A stretch of DNA of 64,000 bases. Source: an uncultured Dehalococcoidia bacterium. Lineage in GTDB: Bacteria > Chloroflexota > Dehalococcoidia > Lucifugimonadales > UBA3495. The DNA is taken from contig OY282565.1 in assembly GCA_958296445.1 (NCBI GenBank), forward strand, positions 2,249,570 to 2,313,569. The letters run 5' to 3'. Positions 25,155 to 33,466 of this stretch are shown here, piece by piece. The notes under the pieces were generated by a model. That model saw nothing but the letters and a program-made list of their open reading frames with translations, did no database searches and had not been told where the DNA came from. Position numbers and translations under genes: made by a program. Positions within the stretch are counted from its first letter, which is position 1; each line of letters opens with the position of its first letter.

Positions 25155-26660
25155 TTGTCCGAATATAACTGGCTAACCATCCAGGAAGCCCGCGCGTTGC
25201 TGGCTCGGCGCGAAGTCAGTTCCGTAGAGCTGACCCGCGCCGCCCTGGAGCGCATCGAAGCCGTCGAGGATTCCGTGCGCTCCTTTATCACGCTTACGCC
25301 GGATCTGGCGATGGCGCAGGCGGAGGCCGCCGACCGTATGCTGGCGGACGGAAACGCTTTCCCGCTGACCGGCATTCCGGTGCAGGTCAAGGACGTTATG
25401 TGTACCGAGGGCGTGCGCACCACCTGCGCCTCCCGGATGCTGGCCGATTACGTGCCGGTCTACAACGCCACAGCGGTAGAGCGGCTGTTGAGGCAGGGCG
25501 CGGTGATGCTGGGCAAGGGGAATATGGACGAGTTCGCTATGGGTTCGTCCTGCGAAAACTCGGCCTTCCATCCCACCCGCAACCCATGGGACGCCGCCCG
25601 CGTTCCCGGCGGCAGCAGCGGGGGCGCCGCCGCGTCGGTAGCGGCGGGCGAAGCCGTATACGCCCTTGGTTCCGACACCGGCGGCAGCGTGCGGCAGCCG
25701 GCCGCCCTGTGCGGCGTGACCGGCCTCAAGCCGTCCTACGGGCTGGTGAGCCGCTACGGGCTGGTGGCCTACGCCTCGTCGCTGGACCAGATTGGCCCCA
25801 TCGGACGCAGCGTAGCCGACTGCGCCCTAACCCTCAGCGCCATCGCCGGTCACGACCCCCGCGACGCCACATCGCTGCCCCTAAAGTCCCCCGGCTACTC
25901 CCTACCGGGGGCCGGAGCGGACAACGGCGACTTGCGCGGGCTGCGGCTGGGCGTGCCGCAAGAGTATTTCGCCGAGGGCCTAGAGGACGGCGTGCGCCAA
26001 GCAGTGGAGCAGGCCCTGGCAACGCTGGAGGCGCTAGGCGCATCCGTCCGCGAGGTTTCGCTGCCGTCCACCAAGTACGCGCTGGCCTGCTACTACATCA
26101 TCGCGCCGTCGGAATGTTCGGCCAACCTAGCCCGCTACGACGGGGTGAAATACGGTTATAGCTATGACGGTTATAGCTATGATGAAAAGGCCGCCGCCGG
26201 TATGTGGGACGCTATGGAACAAACCCGGCGGCACGGCTTCGGCCCGGAGGTGACCCGGCGCATAATGCTGGGAACTTTCGCGCTGTCTGCGGGCTACTAT
26301 GACGCCTACTACCTGAAGGCGCAGCAGGCGCGGACGCTGATTCGCCAAGATTTCGCGGCGGTTTTCGAGACAGTGGACGCGCTGGTCACGCCCACATCCC
26401 CGGTAGTCGCCTTCCCCATCGGAGAAAAAACCGGCGACCCGGTGCAAATGTATCTCATAGACGTCTGCACCCTGCCGGTGAACATCGCCGGACTGCCCGG
26501 CCTGTCGGTGCCTTGCGGCTTCGTGTCCGGCGATTCCCACCCGCCCCTGCCGGTTGGGATGCAGCTAATCGGCCCGCACCTGTCGGAGCAAACCCTGCTC
26601 CGCATCGGCCACGCCTACGAACAGGCCACCGAGTGGCACAAGCAAAGGCCGCCACTATAG
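25155..26660 (+). CDS. gatA: Asp/Glu-tRNA amidotransferase subunit A
   Basis: A 501-residue GatA, which releases ammonia from Gln for the amidation of mischarged tRNA. The Ser-cisSer-Lys triad is intact: K79 (GIPVQVKD), S154 ([11 protein letters not shown]) and S178 ([11 protein letters not shown]), the same numbers as in well-studied GatA proteins, which supports the TTG start at 25155. [13 protein letters not shown] insertion near residue 335 contains a short internal duplication (GGTTATAGCTATGA twice). No strong ribosome binding site is seen, and repeats separate it from gatC. Confidence 0.93.
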   Translation: MSEYNWLTIQEARALLARREVSSVELTRAALERIEAVEDSVRSFITLTPDLAMAQAEAADRMLADGNAFPLTGIPVQVKDVMCTEGVRTTCASRMLADYVPVYNATAVERLLRQGAVMLGKGNMDEFAMGSSCENSAFHPTRNPWDAARVPGGSSGGAAASVAAGEAVYALGSDTGGSVRQPAALCGVTGLKPSYGLVSRYGLVAYASSLDQIGPIGRSVADCALTLSAIAGHDPRDATSLPLKSPGYSLPGAGADNGDLRGLRLGVPQEYFAEGLEDGVRQAVEQALATLEALGASVREVSLPSTKYALACYYIIAPSECSANLARYDGVKYGYSYDGYSYDEKAAAGMWDAMEQTRRHGFGPEVTRRIMLGTFALSAGYYDAYYLKAQQARTLIRQDFAAVFETVDALVTPTSPVVAFPIGEKTGDPVQMYLIDVCTLPVNIAGLPGLSVPCGFVSGDSHPPLPVGMQLIGPHLSEQTLLRIGHAYEQATEWHKQRPPL

Positions 26661-26664
26661 GGCG

Positions 26665-26709
26665 GCACAAGAAAAGCGGCGCCCGGCCTTGCCAGACCGG
26701 GCGCCGCTT
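26665..26709. terminator. Bidirectional hairpin terminator between gatA and the small minus-strand genes
   Basis: The 13-bp stem AAGCGGCGCCCGG (26674-26686) / CCGGGCGCCGCTT (26697-26709) is perfect. On the minus strand it is followed by TTTTCTTGT, so it best serves the small gene at 26734; it may also stop gatA. Confidence 0.8.
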
Positions 26710-26733
26710 GGCTTTGGAACCGGAAATCTGCCG

Positions 26734-27000
26734 CTAGAAAAGCAGGGGTGCGCGGCCTTGCGAGTTCCTGACGTAGGCCAGGTTCACCCGCAACCGTTCC
26801 CGGCTGGTCAGGGGCGGCCCAGAAACCCAGCCGTACAAAGAGACCGGGAAAGCGGCCAGCCCGCGAACCACCCGGCCGGGCCGCCACTGGCTGGCCGGGG
26901 CAAAGGCGGTGCGCGGCCCAGCGTCCGGGGCCTGCTCCGCGGCGGAGATTTCGGCGGTAGCGGAGTTCCGGGAAACCTTGTCGGGAGTGAACGTAGTCAT
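26734..27000 (-). CDS. Small protein with MTTFTPDKVS leader (A)
   Basis: An 88-residue product from ATG 27000, which has GGAGG 6 bases upstream. It begins MTTFTPDKVS, identical to the next gene, then an Ala/Pro-rich middle and an Arg/aromatic-rich C-terminus (GWVSGPPLTSRERLRVNLAY). There is no cysteine and no clear transmembrane helix. A strong terminator follows. Shared SD and leader DNA with the 27076 gene show a duplication. Not recognised; a secreted or modified peptide is one possibility, without evidence of a processing enzyme nearby. Confidence 0.6.
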   Translation of the reverse strand: MTTFTPDKVSRNSATAEISAAEQAPDAGPRTAFAPASQWRPGRVVRGLAAFPVSLYGWVSGPPLTSRERLRVNLAYVRNSQGRAPLLF

Positions 27001-27039
27001 TGGTGCCTCCTCAGTGGCTGATTCGCTGATTTGATACAT

Positions 27040-27066
27040 CCGGGGCGGGCGGGATGCCCGCCCCGG
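27040..27066. terminator. GC hairpin between the two small leader genes
   Basis: The perfect 11-bp stem CCGGGGCGGGC / GCCCGCCCCGG with loop GGGAT lies between the stop of one small gene and the start of the next. Without a T-run it could be an attenuator or an RNA stabiliser. Confidence 0.5.
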
Positions 27067-27075
27067 CGCCGCGGC

Positions 27076-27270
27076 CTAGAGGGCCAGTTTCCGCCAGACG
27101 CCCTGCTCCATCTGGTAATCGGCGTAGCCGCTGGACAACTTGGACACTTGGGCCAGCAGGCGGGCGACCGGGCCGGTGTGCGGCTTGGCGGCCGGGGCCG
27201 CGGGCCGGACTTCGGCGGCGGCGAGGGAAACCTTGTCAGGGGATACCTTGTCGGGGGTGAACGTAGTCAT
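27076..27270 (-). CDS. Small protein with MTTFTPDKVS leader (B)
   Basis: A 64-residue product from ATG 27270 with GGAGG 7 bases upstream. It starts MTTFTPDKVS and then repeats PDKVS once more, followed by an Ala/Pro-rich middle and the C-terminus GYADYQMEQGVWRKLAL. Its SD and first ten codons match those of the gene at 27000 almost base for base, while the C-termini differ. It has no cysteine. It diverges from the HxlR regulator across an AT-rich promoter region. Function unknown. Confidence 0.6.
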   Translation of the reverse strand: MTTFTPDKVSPDKVSLAAAEVRPAAPAAKPHTGPVARLLAQVSKLSSGYADYQMEQGVWRKLAL

Positions 27271-27310
27271 TGGGGCCTCCTGCGTGGTTGGCTAACCACT
27301 CGGTTTATTT

Positions 27311-27420
27311 ACTTACCTAAGAGCTAGATAGGCGGCTTAGGTAGCAACTAATAATAGATTAGCAAGTAACCATACCGATGTCAAGGGTTGATAGTGGCTA
27401 ATTTTAGATTAGTATGCTAG
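27311..27420. promoter_or_regulatory. AT-rich divergent promoter region with an inverted repeat
   Basis: ACCTAAG (27315-27321) and CTTAGGT (27336-27342) form a 7-bp inverted repeat 14 bases apart. TAGATTAG occurs twice, near 27354 and 27405. This is the most AT-rich stretch nearby and lies between the leader genes and the HxlR gene, so it probably holds both promoters and an HxlR operator. Confidence 0.55.
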
Positions 27421-27445
27421 TATCCCCGAAACCCGAAAATCAGCC

Positions 27446-27482
27446 GCTCCCTCTCCCTCTGGGGGAGGGCCAAGGTGGGGGC
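27446..27482. repeat. CCCTCTCCC-type mini-repeat supplying a ribosome-binding-like stretch
   Basis: CTCCCTCTCCCTCTGGGGGA followed by GGGCCAAGGTGGGGG matches the copies at 11675 and 18822. AAGGTGG lies upstream of the HxlR start. Confidence 0.65.
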
Positions 27483-27490
27483 ATACGTTG

Positions 27491-27841
27491 ATGATGGACT
27501 GCCTAGAGCCTTGCCCGCGTTACGACCGGGCGATAAGCATTCTCGGGAAAAAGTGGAATTGCATGATAATCCGCTGTATGTTGGCGGAGCCGCGCCGCTT
27601 CAGCGACATATCCAACTACGTCGAAGGGCTAAGCGACCGCCTCCTGTCCCAGCGCCTCCAAGAGCTGGAAGAATCGGGCATAGTGGCGCGGCGGGTATAC
27701 GACAGCAAGCCGGTGCTGGTGGAATACGCCCTCACCGAAAAGGGCGCCGCCTTCCGCCAAGTAGTGGAAGCCATCCAGCAGTGGGCCGACCAGTGGGAAG
27801 CCTACCCGCTGGAAGAGGCAATGACGCTAAAATACCAATGA
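27491..27841 (+). CDS. HxlR-family winged-helix regulator
   Basis: About 116 residues. It has the family core: [20 protein letters not shown] (about 8-27), [36 protein letters not shown] and a C-terminal [10 protein letters not shown]. The CP near the N-terminus is a common redox- or ligand-sensing Cys position in this family. TTG 27488, ATG 27491 and ATG 27494 are all possible starts. It is divergent from the two MTTFTPDKVS genes and may control them. Confidence 0.87.
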   Translation: MMDCLEPCPRYDRAISILGKKWNCMIIRCMLAEPRRFSDISNYVEGLSDRLLSQRLQELEESGIVARRVYDSKPVLVEYALTEKGAAFRQVVEAIQQWADQWEAYPLEEAMTLKYQ

Positions 27842-27911
27842 CCGCCCCGCCACTCATTCCCTCTCCCTAATGGGGGGCAGGGCAAGAACGCACAACCCTT
27901 GCGAGGTGCCT

Positions 27912-29318
27912 ATGCCGTTGCAGCGCACTGCCATAAAAGACATCCTTTCCCCGGACGGCCCGCCCGCCCAGACAGCAGGCGGGGATGTGCTGGTGCAGGG
28001 CTGGGTCAAGACCCGCCGCTCCTCCCGGTCGGTGTCCTTCGTTCAGGTCAACGACGGCTCCACCCTGCGCGACTTGCAGGTGGTGGTGGACGAGTCCAGC
28101 CCGGCCTACGCCGTCGCCAACGCCTTGACCACCGGATGCAGCGTCACCGTGGCCGGGCAGGTGGTGGAGTCCCAAGGCAAGGGGCAGCAGTACGAAATTC
28201 AGGCGCAGGAAATCCGGCTGCTGGGCGGCGCCGACCCGGAAACCTACCCCCTACAAAAAAAGCGCCACACGCCGGAATTCCTGCGCGAAATCGCCCACCT
28301 GCGGCCCCGCACCAACACCTTCGGCGCTATGGCCCGCGTCCGCAGCGCCGCCGCCTTCGCCATCCATTCCTTCTTTCAGCAACGGGGCTTCCAGTACATC
28401 CAAACGCCGATTATCACCGCCAGCGACGCCGAGGGCGCAGGTTCAATGTTCCGGGTCACCACCCTCAACCTAGACAACCCGCCCCGCCACGATGGCAAAG
28501 TGGACGCCGCCGAGGACTTCTTTGGCCGCCCCACTTTCCTCACCGTCAGCGGCCAGTTGGAAGCCGAAATTTTCGCTATGGCCCTGTCCAATGTCTACAC
28601 CTTCGGCCCAACCTTCCGCGCCGAAAACTCCAACACCTCGCGCCATCTGGCCGAATTCTGGATGGTGGAGCCGGAAGTCGCCTTCTGCGAGCTGGACGGG
28701 CTGGCCGAGCTGGCCGAGGACTTCCTAAAGCACATTTTCGGCTATGTGCTGGACAACTGCCGCGAGGATATGGATTTCTTTAACCGCTGGCACAACCCGG
28801 AAACCATCGCCACCCTAGAAGGCATCATCAACTCCCGCTTCGAGCGCGTCACCTATACCGAAGCAGTGGATCTGCTGCTGAAGTCGGGAGAGTCTTTCGA
28901 GTATCCGGTCAATTGGGGCATAGACCTGCAATCGGAGCATGAGCGCTATCTCACCGAAAAGCGCATCGGGCGGCCGGTCATCGTCACCGACTACCCCAAG
29001 GAAATCAAGCCGTTCTATATGCGCCTGAACGACGATGACCAGACAGTGCGGGCAATGGACGTGCTGGCCCCCGGAATCGGCGAAATCATCGGCGGCAGCC
29101 AGCGCGAAGAGCGGCGCGATACGCTGCTGCGGCGCATAGCCGAGGCCGGGCTGGACGCAGCCGATTATTACTGGTATCTGGACTTGCGCCGCTACGGAAC
29201 CGTGCCTCACGCCGGTTTCGGGCTAGGCTTCGAGCGCACCGTGCAGTTCATCACCGGCGTGTCCAACATCCGCGACGTTATCCCCTTCCCCCGCACTCCC
29301 AAGAACGCCGAGTTTTAG
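27912..29318 (+). CDS. asnS: Asparaginyl-tRNA synthetase
   Basis: A 468-residue class II synthetase that charges tRNA(Asn). The N-terminal OB-fold anticodon domain spans about 1-115 ([20 protein letters not shown]). Catalytic motif 2 is [20 protein letters not shown] and motif 3 is [15 protein letters not shown]; the ENSNTSRH word separates AsnRS from AspRS. ATG 27912 with GAGGTG upstream starts the OB fold at the right place; an upstream in-frame ATG at 27870 is rejected. The end is 9 bases before the next gene. Confidence 0.95.
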   Translation: MPLQRTAIKDILSPDGPPAQTAGGDVLVQGWVKTRRSSRSVSFVQVNDGSTLRDLQVVVDESSPAYAVANALTTGCSVTVAGQVVESQGKGQQYEIQAQEIRLLGGADPETYPLQKKRHTPEFLREIAHLRPRTNTFGAMARVRSAAAFAIHSFFQQRGFQYIQTPIITASDAEGAGSMFRVTTLNLDNPPRHDGKVDAAEDFFGRPTFLTVSGQLEAEIFAMALSNVYTFGPTFRAENSNTSRHLAEFWMVEPEVAFCELDGLAELAEDFLKHIFGYVLDNCREDMDFFNRWHNPETIATLEGIINSRFERVTYTEAVDLLLKSGESFEYPVNWGIDLQSEHERYLTEKRIGRPVIVTDYPKEIKPFYMRLNDDDQTVRAMDVLAPGIGEIIGGSQREERRDTLLRRIAEAGLDAADYYWYLDLRRYGTVPHAGFGLGFERTVQFITGVSNIRDVIPFPRTPKNAEF

Positions 29319-29327
29319 GGGCGATTC

Positions 29328-30539
29328 GTGACGACGGACTCCAATTCCGATTCCCTGGCCGCAGCCCTCTCCCCGGACAGCCCGCCCATTATCCGGGCCA
29401 TCCGGCGTCTGGAGTCCCTTTATATGGAGTCGGAATCCCTGTCGCCGGTGGCAAACTCCTTCCGGGCCTGGGCCGCCCGCCGCCCCCCCGGAAGGGGGGC
29501 CGGCGCCGACGCCTTCATCCGGCATACCTGCCTGTCGCTGCTGTGCCGTCTGGCCGCCTACCGCTTCCTAGAGCCGCGCAGCTCAGAGCAGGACTTGTGG
29601 GAAGTTATCAGCGGCGACTATTTCACCGGCGCCGGGCTGGGCAATTTCTTGAGCGAGGACTTCTTTTCTTGGCCCTACTTCCGCCTCTCTATGGGCATCG
29701 GGGACGACGCGGCGGCGATGGATCTGGCCCGGGGGCTACTGGCCGCCCTGCAATCCTTCGACTTCGGCGAACCGCCGCCGCGCCTGCTGTCCGGCCTATA
29801 CCAAGATTATCAGGGGCCGACGGACGGGCAGGACAGCGCAAAAGCCGTCGCGGAGCTGAATGACTTCCCGATGCTATCCTGCATCGCCCCCTATTGCGGC
29901 GACGGAAACGCGCTGGCCGACGCCGTCCGCGCCGCGGTGGACGGACGGCTGGCCTGGGGGCAAGACTCGTTGGATGCGCTGCTGGACATCTCCGGGCAGT
30001 TCCTAGGAATGACTACCGACCCGCTGGCCGCCGTAGTCGCCGGCGCCGGTTTCGTGTTCGCCTTGGGCGAAACGGTGAAAGAGCCGCATCCCCCCATCAT
30101 CGTACCCGTCTACCTAGCCGACGCCAGCCGGATTCCCGAGGAGCGCCGGGAGGCCGACGGCCAACTTTCCTACGCCATAGAGGCCGCCGGGGGCATCGTT
30201 ATGCCGGAGCAGGTGGCCGCCGACCCGCTGTACCTAGACTGGCTGCTGGGGCGGCTGCCCAACTACCAGCGCGGCGCGGCCCTCCGCCTGCGGGCCCAGC
30301 CGGAAGAAACGGCGGTTCAAGAAGTGCTGAACGCCTGGTACAACTACCTGACCTCCCCCAAAGCCCGGACGCCCATCCCCGAACCGCTGACCCCGGCCGC
30401 CGCCGACGTGATGGTCGAAGCCGCCCGGACTCTGGTGCTGGCCTACATCCGCGGCTCCGGCCCCGCGCCCCTGCACCTAGCCCGCAACGCCCCGGCCCCG
30501 CTGTTCGCCGCCCGCCGGGAGTTCGATTTGACGATGTGA
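29328..30539 (+). CDS. Truncated, degenerate N6-adenine DNA methyltransferase-like protein
   Basis: A 403-residue protein. The helical N-terminus (HTCLSLLCRLAAYRFLEPRS, DFFSWPYFRLSM, LLSGLYQDYQ) and the central part resemble the front half of large type IIG/PglX-like methyltransferases. Motif I, normally DPACGSGT, reads APYCGDGN near residue 187. The next strand reads LGMTTDPLAAVVAGAGFVFA, close to the usual GIDINPLAVLLAR. The last words, APLFAARREFDLTM, stop exactly where relatives continue into VGNPPW. A palindromic repeat begins 11 bases after the stop. It is probably catalytically dead or a remnant. It starts GTG 29328, 9 bases after asnS. The family call is from pattern memory only. Confidence 0.5.
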   Translation: MTTDSNSDSLAAALSPDSPPIIRAIRRLESLYMESESLSPVANSFRAWAARRPPGRGAGADAFIRHTCLSLLCRLAAYRFLEPRSSEQDLWEVISGDYFTGAGLGNFLSEDFFSWPYFRLSMGIGDDAAAMDLARGLLAALQSFDFGEPPPRLLSGLYQDYQGPTDGQDSAKAVAELNDFPMLSCIAPYCGDGNALADAVRAAVDGRLAWGQDSLDALLDISGQFLGMTTDPLAAVVAGAGFVFALGETVKEPHPPIIVPVYLADASRIPEERREADGQLSYAIEAAGGIVMPEQVAADPLYLDWLLGRLPNYQRGAALRLRAQPEETAVQEVLNAWYNYLTSPKARTPIPEPLTPAAADVMVEAARTLVLAYIRGSGPAPLHLARNAPAPLFAARREFDLTM

Positions 30540-30550
30540 AAATCCCCCCT

Positions 30551-30632
30551 TTGTCTGAATCAGGATTCTCAGGATTATGAGATTCACCGGATAGGGAAAA
30601 CCCTAGAAATCCCCCAATCCTGAATCAGACAA
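30551..30632. repeat. Palindromic CTGAATCAG element (copy 3)
   Basis: TTGTCTGAATCAGGATT (30551) faces AATCCTGAATCAGACAA (30616) with one mismatch. It abuts the truncated methyltransferase-like gene. Confidence 0.9.
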
Positions 30633-30689
30633 TCGCGTTAAGAACCGCAAAACCCCGACTGTTACGCTAGACGACTGCAAAACTGCTCA

Positions 30690-30972
30690 CGCCCCCTGTC
30701 ATCCTAAACCAACGCCCCGTCATCCCAAACCAACGCCCTGTCATCCTGAGCAAACCCCTGTCATTCTGAGCAACCCCCCTGTCATCCTAAACCAACCCCT
30801 GTCATCCTAAGCAAACCCCTGTCATCCTAACCAACCCCCTGTCATCCCAAACCAACCCCCTGTCATCCTAACCAACCCCCTGTCATCCTGAGCAAACCCC
30901 TGTCATTCTGAGCGCAGCGAAGAATCTCCCCCTATGGCGCCCAGACCCTTCGCTTTCGCTCAGGGTTACAAA
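30690..30972. repeat. About eleven tandem 20-bp CCCTGTCATCCTAAACCAAC units and a GTCATTCTGAGC element
   Basis: Units of about 20 bases with CTGTCATCCT or CTGTCATTCT run from 30693 to about 30900, varying in the spacer (AAACCAAC, GAGCAAAC). They end in TGTCATTCTGAGCGCAGCGA, whose inverted partner CCCTTCGCTTTCGCTCAGGG lies at 30946. The whole gap 30540-31106 has no gene. Repeats have no unique spacers, so it is not CRISPR. Confidence 0.9.
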
Positions 30973-31106
30973 AGAGAGTTTCGCAAGCCCCGCCCTGTCC
31001 CGCAGCATCATTTGACGCTGATTAAGGGCAGTGAATATAATGGGGCGCGTCCCGCCAACCTGTCTTTCGGCAGGCTCAGGATGACGGCGGGGCTGGAAGG
31101 AGCGCA

Positions 31107-31613
31107 ATGACTACTCACGAGGTTGTACTGCATCCCGCCTCGGTCGTCGAGGAACTGAAAAAAAACAACATCAGCCACGTGGTCTGGCTGCCCGACAGCG
31201 AAACCAACTTTATGTACCAGTTGCTCACCGGCGAGCCGTCGCTGTCGCTGGTGCCGGTCTGCCGCGAGGGCGAAACAATGGCTATCGCCGCCGGGCTGTG
31301 GGTCGGCGGCAAGCGGCCCATCGTTCTCATTCAGAACACCGGCATATTCGAGTCCGGGGATTCCATCCGCGGCCTAGGGCTGGACGTAAACCAGCCGCTG
31401 GTGATGCTGGTGGGCTACCGGGGCTGGAGCCGCCACGGGATAACCACCGACTCGGCGGCCCGGTTCATCGAGCATATCCTCCACGCTTGGGGCATCAACT
31501 ACTATCTGATAGAAACCGACGAGGACGCCGACCGCATCAGCGTCGCCATCGCGGAATCCGAGCGCACCCAAAAGCCGGTGGCCGTTCTGGTAGGCACCGA
31601 GTTCGGCGCCTAA
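31107..31613 (+). CDS. Thiamine-pyrophosphate decarboxylase alpha subunit (second pair)
   Basis: A 168-residue ComD-like alpha subunit. SHVVWLPDSETNFMYQLL, PVCREGETMAIAAGLWVGG with the TPP-activating Glu, and VLIQNTGIFESGDSIRGLGL follow the family pattern. AAGGAG lies 8 bases before ATG 31107. The matching beta subunit follows after 30 bases. It is clearly diverged from the pair at 8163, so the two enzymes may differ in substrate. Confidence 0.85.
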   Translation: MTTHEVVLHPASVVEELKKNNISHVVWLPDSETNFMYQLLTGEPSLSLVPVCREGETMAIAAGLWVGGKRPIVLIQNTGIFESGDSIRGLGLDVNQPLVMLVGYRGWSRHGITTDSAARFIEHILHAWGINYYLIETDEDADRISVAIAESERTQKPVAVLVGTEFGA

Positions 31614-31643
31614 GCGAAACCCCCGAAAAGAGGTAGCAGCCTT

Positions 31644-32234
31644 ATGATTGACAACCAGGAAGCAGTCAAGCTAATTGACGCCCACCGGGGCGACGCCGTA
31701 ATCGTCGCCACAATGAACGCCAACAACGTCCGCTTCGGCCTGCCCTCGGTCAGCACCCAGGAAAACCTAGATATGCCCCTGTCGGGCGCTATGGGCAAGG
31801 CTTCCAACTTCGGGCTGGGGCTGGCCCTGGCCCAGCCGGAGCGCAAAGTGATGGTGCTGGACGGCGACGGCAGCCTTCTGATGAACCTAGGCGCGATGGT
31901 GACCCTAGCCAACCAGACGCCGGAAAACCTTTGCCACGTGCTATTCGACAACGGCGTCTACGCCGTCACCGGCGGGCAGCCCGTCCCCGGCTCCGGCCGG
32001 GCCGACTGGGAAGGCATGGCGAAATCCGCCGGTTACGCCGCCACCTTCTCCTTCGACAATCTGGAAGACTTCGCCACCAGCATCAGCGAAGTTATGGCCG
32101 CCGCCGGGCCGGTATTCGTCCACTTAGCCATCAAGCCCGAAATCGAAAACACCCCCGTGCAGTTCCGCCAACGCGCCCCCCGCACCATGCAGGTAGCCAT
32201 CCGCGAAATGCCGGCGATTCTAGGCAACGACTAG
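31644..32234 (+). CDS. Thiamine-pyrophosphate decarboxylase beta subunit (second pair)
   Basis: A 196-residue ComE-like beta subunit with an intact TPP/Mg motif: LDGDGSLLMNLGAMVTLA then HVLFDNGVYAVTGGQP. It forms the enzyme with the alpha gene 30 bases upstream. ATG 31644 has AGAGG about 10 bases before it. A degenerate paralogue of this subunit lies at 32598. Confidence 0.87.
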   Translation: MIDNQEAVKLIDAHRGDAVIVATMNANNVRFGLPSVSTQENLDMPLSGAMGKASNFGLGLALAQPERKVMVLDGDGSLLMNLGAMVTLANQTPENLCHVLFDNGVYAVTGGQPVPGSGRADWEGMAKSAGYAATFSFDNLEDFATSISEVMAAAGPVFVHLAIKPEIENTPVQFRQRAPRTMQVAIREMPAILGND

Positions 32235-32337
32235 GGAATCCCTTAGAACCCCCACGTAGGGGCGCACAGCCGTGCGCCCTGACCGTACCCCTTGGCTGTG
32301 GCCTTACATCACACTCCAACACCCGGAGGTCAAATCA

Positions 32338-32601
32338 ATGCTCAGCGGGCTGGGCAAAGGACTGCTTTTGCGCCTAGGGGCCTACGCGCTGTTTTTGTGG
32401 GGCTTCTGGCTGCTGTACAAGGCTTTTGGATTCTCCGACACCGCTATGGCAATTGGCGTAGGGATATGCGGCGGCGCGGCGATTTTGCTGGCGATGTGGC
32501 TGATAGTGAGCTTCCGCCGCCTTCCCGTCACGGGAACGAAAGGGCCGGACGATGACGGCAAGCCCAACCACACCGGGCCGCAGGATAGCGCAACCCCGTG
32601 A
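32338..32601 (+). CDS. Small two-helix membrane protein
   Basis: An 87-residue product from ATG 32338, which has GGAGG upstream. Two hydrophobic helices at about residues 12-32 (GAYALFLWGFWLLYKAF) and 38-60 (MAIGVGICGGAAILLAMWLI) are followed by a short charged tail. Its TGA overlaps the GTG start of the next gene (GTGA), so translation of the two is coupled. Not recognised; perhaps a partner of the TPP-enzyme cluster. Confidence 0.7.
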   Translation: MLSGLGKGLLLRLGAYALFLWGFWLLYKAFGFSDTAMAIGVGICGGAAILLAMWLIVSFRRLPVTGTKGPDDDGKPNHTGPQDSATP

Positions 32602-33260
32602 ACGAATCCGCAACCGGCCACCATTCCCCCAACCCCAACCCTCTCCCCCAAAGAGAGGGGATTCGGGTTTCGCCTGGAATCCCCTACCCCGGAATCCCCT
32701 ACAGAGAAGCGGCCCGCGCGGTGAATTACCACCGGGGCGACGCGCTGGTAGTATCCACCTCGTCGGCGTTGCGGGAATGGTGCCAAGTATCGGAGCGGCG
32801 GGAACTAGACCTAGATATGACCGACTGTATGGACCGCGCCCCCGCCGTAGGGCTGGGCTTGGCCCTGGCCCAGCCGGAGCGCAAGGTGCTGGCGCTGGAC
32901 TGCGACTCCACCCTCCGCACTAACCTGGGCGGCCTGGCTACCATCGGCGAGTCGCGCCCGTCCAATCTGGTGCATTTCGTGTTCGACGACGCCACGCGCC
33001 CATCAACCGGCGGCCTCCCCATCAAGGAACTGGACCACTTGGACTTGGCGAGTATGGCGATTTCCTCCGGCTACGCCAAAGCCTACCACTTCGACCGGCT
33101 AGAGGAACTGCTGATTGGGCTAGAGGATGCAATGCGCCAAGACGGCCCGGTTTTCGTGCTGGTGAGCGTCTACCGCGAAGACGACGTCCCCGCCTTTCCC
33201 GACCGCCGGATGGCCGAGGGCTGGGCGCAAGTGCGCGAACACCTAGCCGGGCAAGGGTGA
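32598..33260 (+). CDS. Degenerate TPP-enzyme beta-like paralogue with a repeat-encoded N-terminus
   Basis: A 220-residue product. From about residue 35 it aligns with the beta subunit at 31644: AVGLGLALAQPERKVLALDC matches GLGLALAQPERKVMVLDG in that protein. The TPP/Mg signature GDGSLLMN is replaced by DCDSTLRTN and the later FDNGVY by FDDATR, so cofactor binding is doubtful. Residues about 10-30 (SPNPNPLPQREGIRVSPG) are encoded by a CCCTCTCCC mini-repeat read in frame. GTG 32598 overlaps the previous stop. A second possibility is that the true start is later and the repeat is untranslated leader. Confidence 0.7.
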   Translation: MNESATGHHSPNPNPLPQREGIRVSPGIPYPGIPYREAARAVNYHRGDALVVSTSSALREWCQVSERRELDLDMTDCMDRAPAVGLGLALAQPERKVLALDCDSTLRTNLGGLATIGESRPSNLVHFVFDDATRPSTGGLPIKELDHLDLASMAISSGYAKAYHFDRLEELLIGLEDAMRQDGPVFVLVSVYREDDVPAFPDRRMAEGWAQVREHLAGQG

Positions 33261-33466
33261 CTTTCCCCGCGCCATTGCCGCGTTTTACCCTTACCCGCGG
33301 ATTTCCGGCCTTATCCGCGGATTTCTATACTTACCCGCCTTCCCGTCCTTACCCGTCATTCCCGCAAAGGCGGGAACCCAAAAAGATCGTCAACCGCGGA
33401 TAGCACCAGTCACAAACAGGCGTGGATTCCCGCCTTATCGGGAATGATTGGAAACGCCAACAAGCC
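33261..33466. repeat. Inverted REP-like pair and TTACCCGCGGATTT repeats
   Basis: TTACCCGCGGATTTC-like words occur two to three times (33291-33330). GTCATTCCCGCAAAGGCGGG (33355) and its reverse partner GGATTCCCGCCTTATCGGGA (33424) then form an inverted pair. The stretch lies between convergent genes. Confidence 0.85.

Noticed and set aside
26734..27270. Lanthipeptide or other cysteine-based precursor peptides
   Set aside because: Neither small protein contains cysteine and no modifying enzyme is encoded nearby; only the shared leader remains of interest.
30690..30905. Possible CRISPR array
   Set aside because: The units follow each other directly without unique spacers of constant length, and no cas gene is present.
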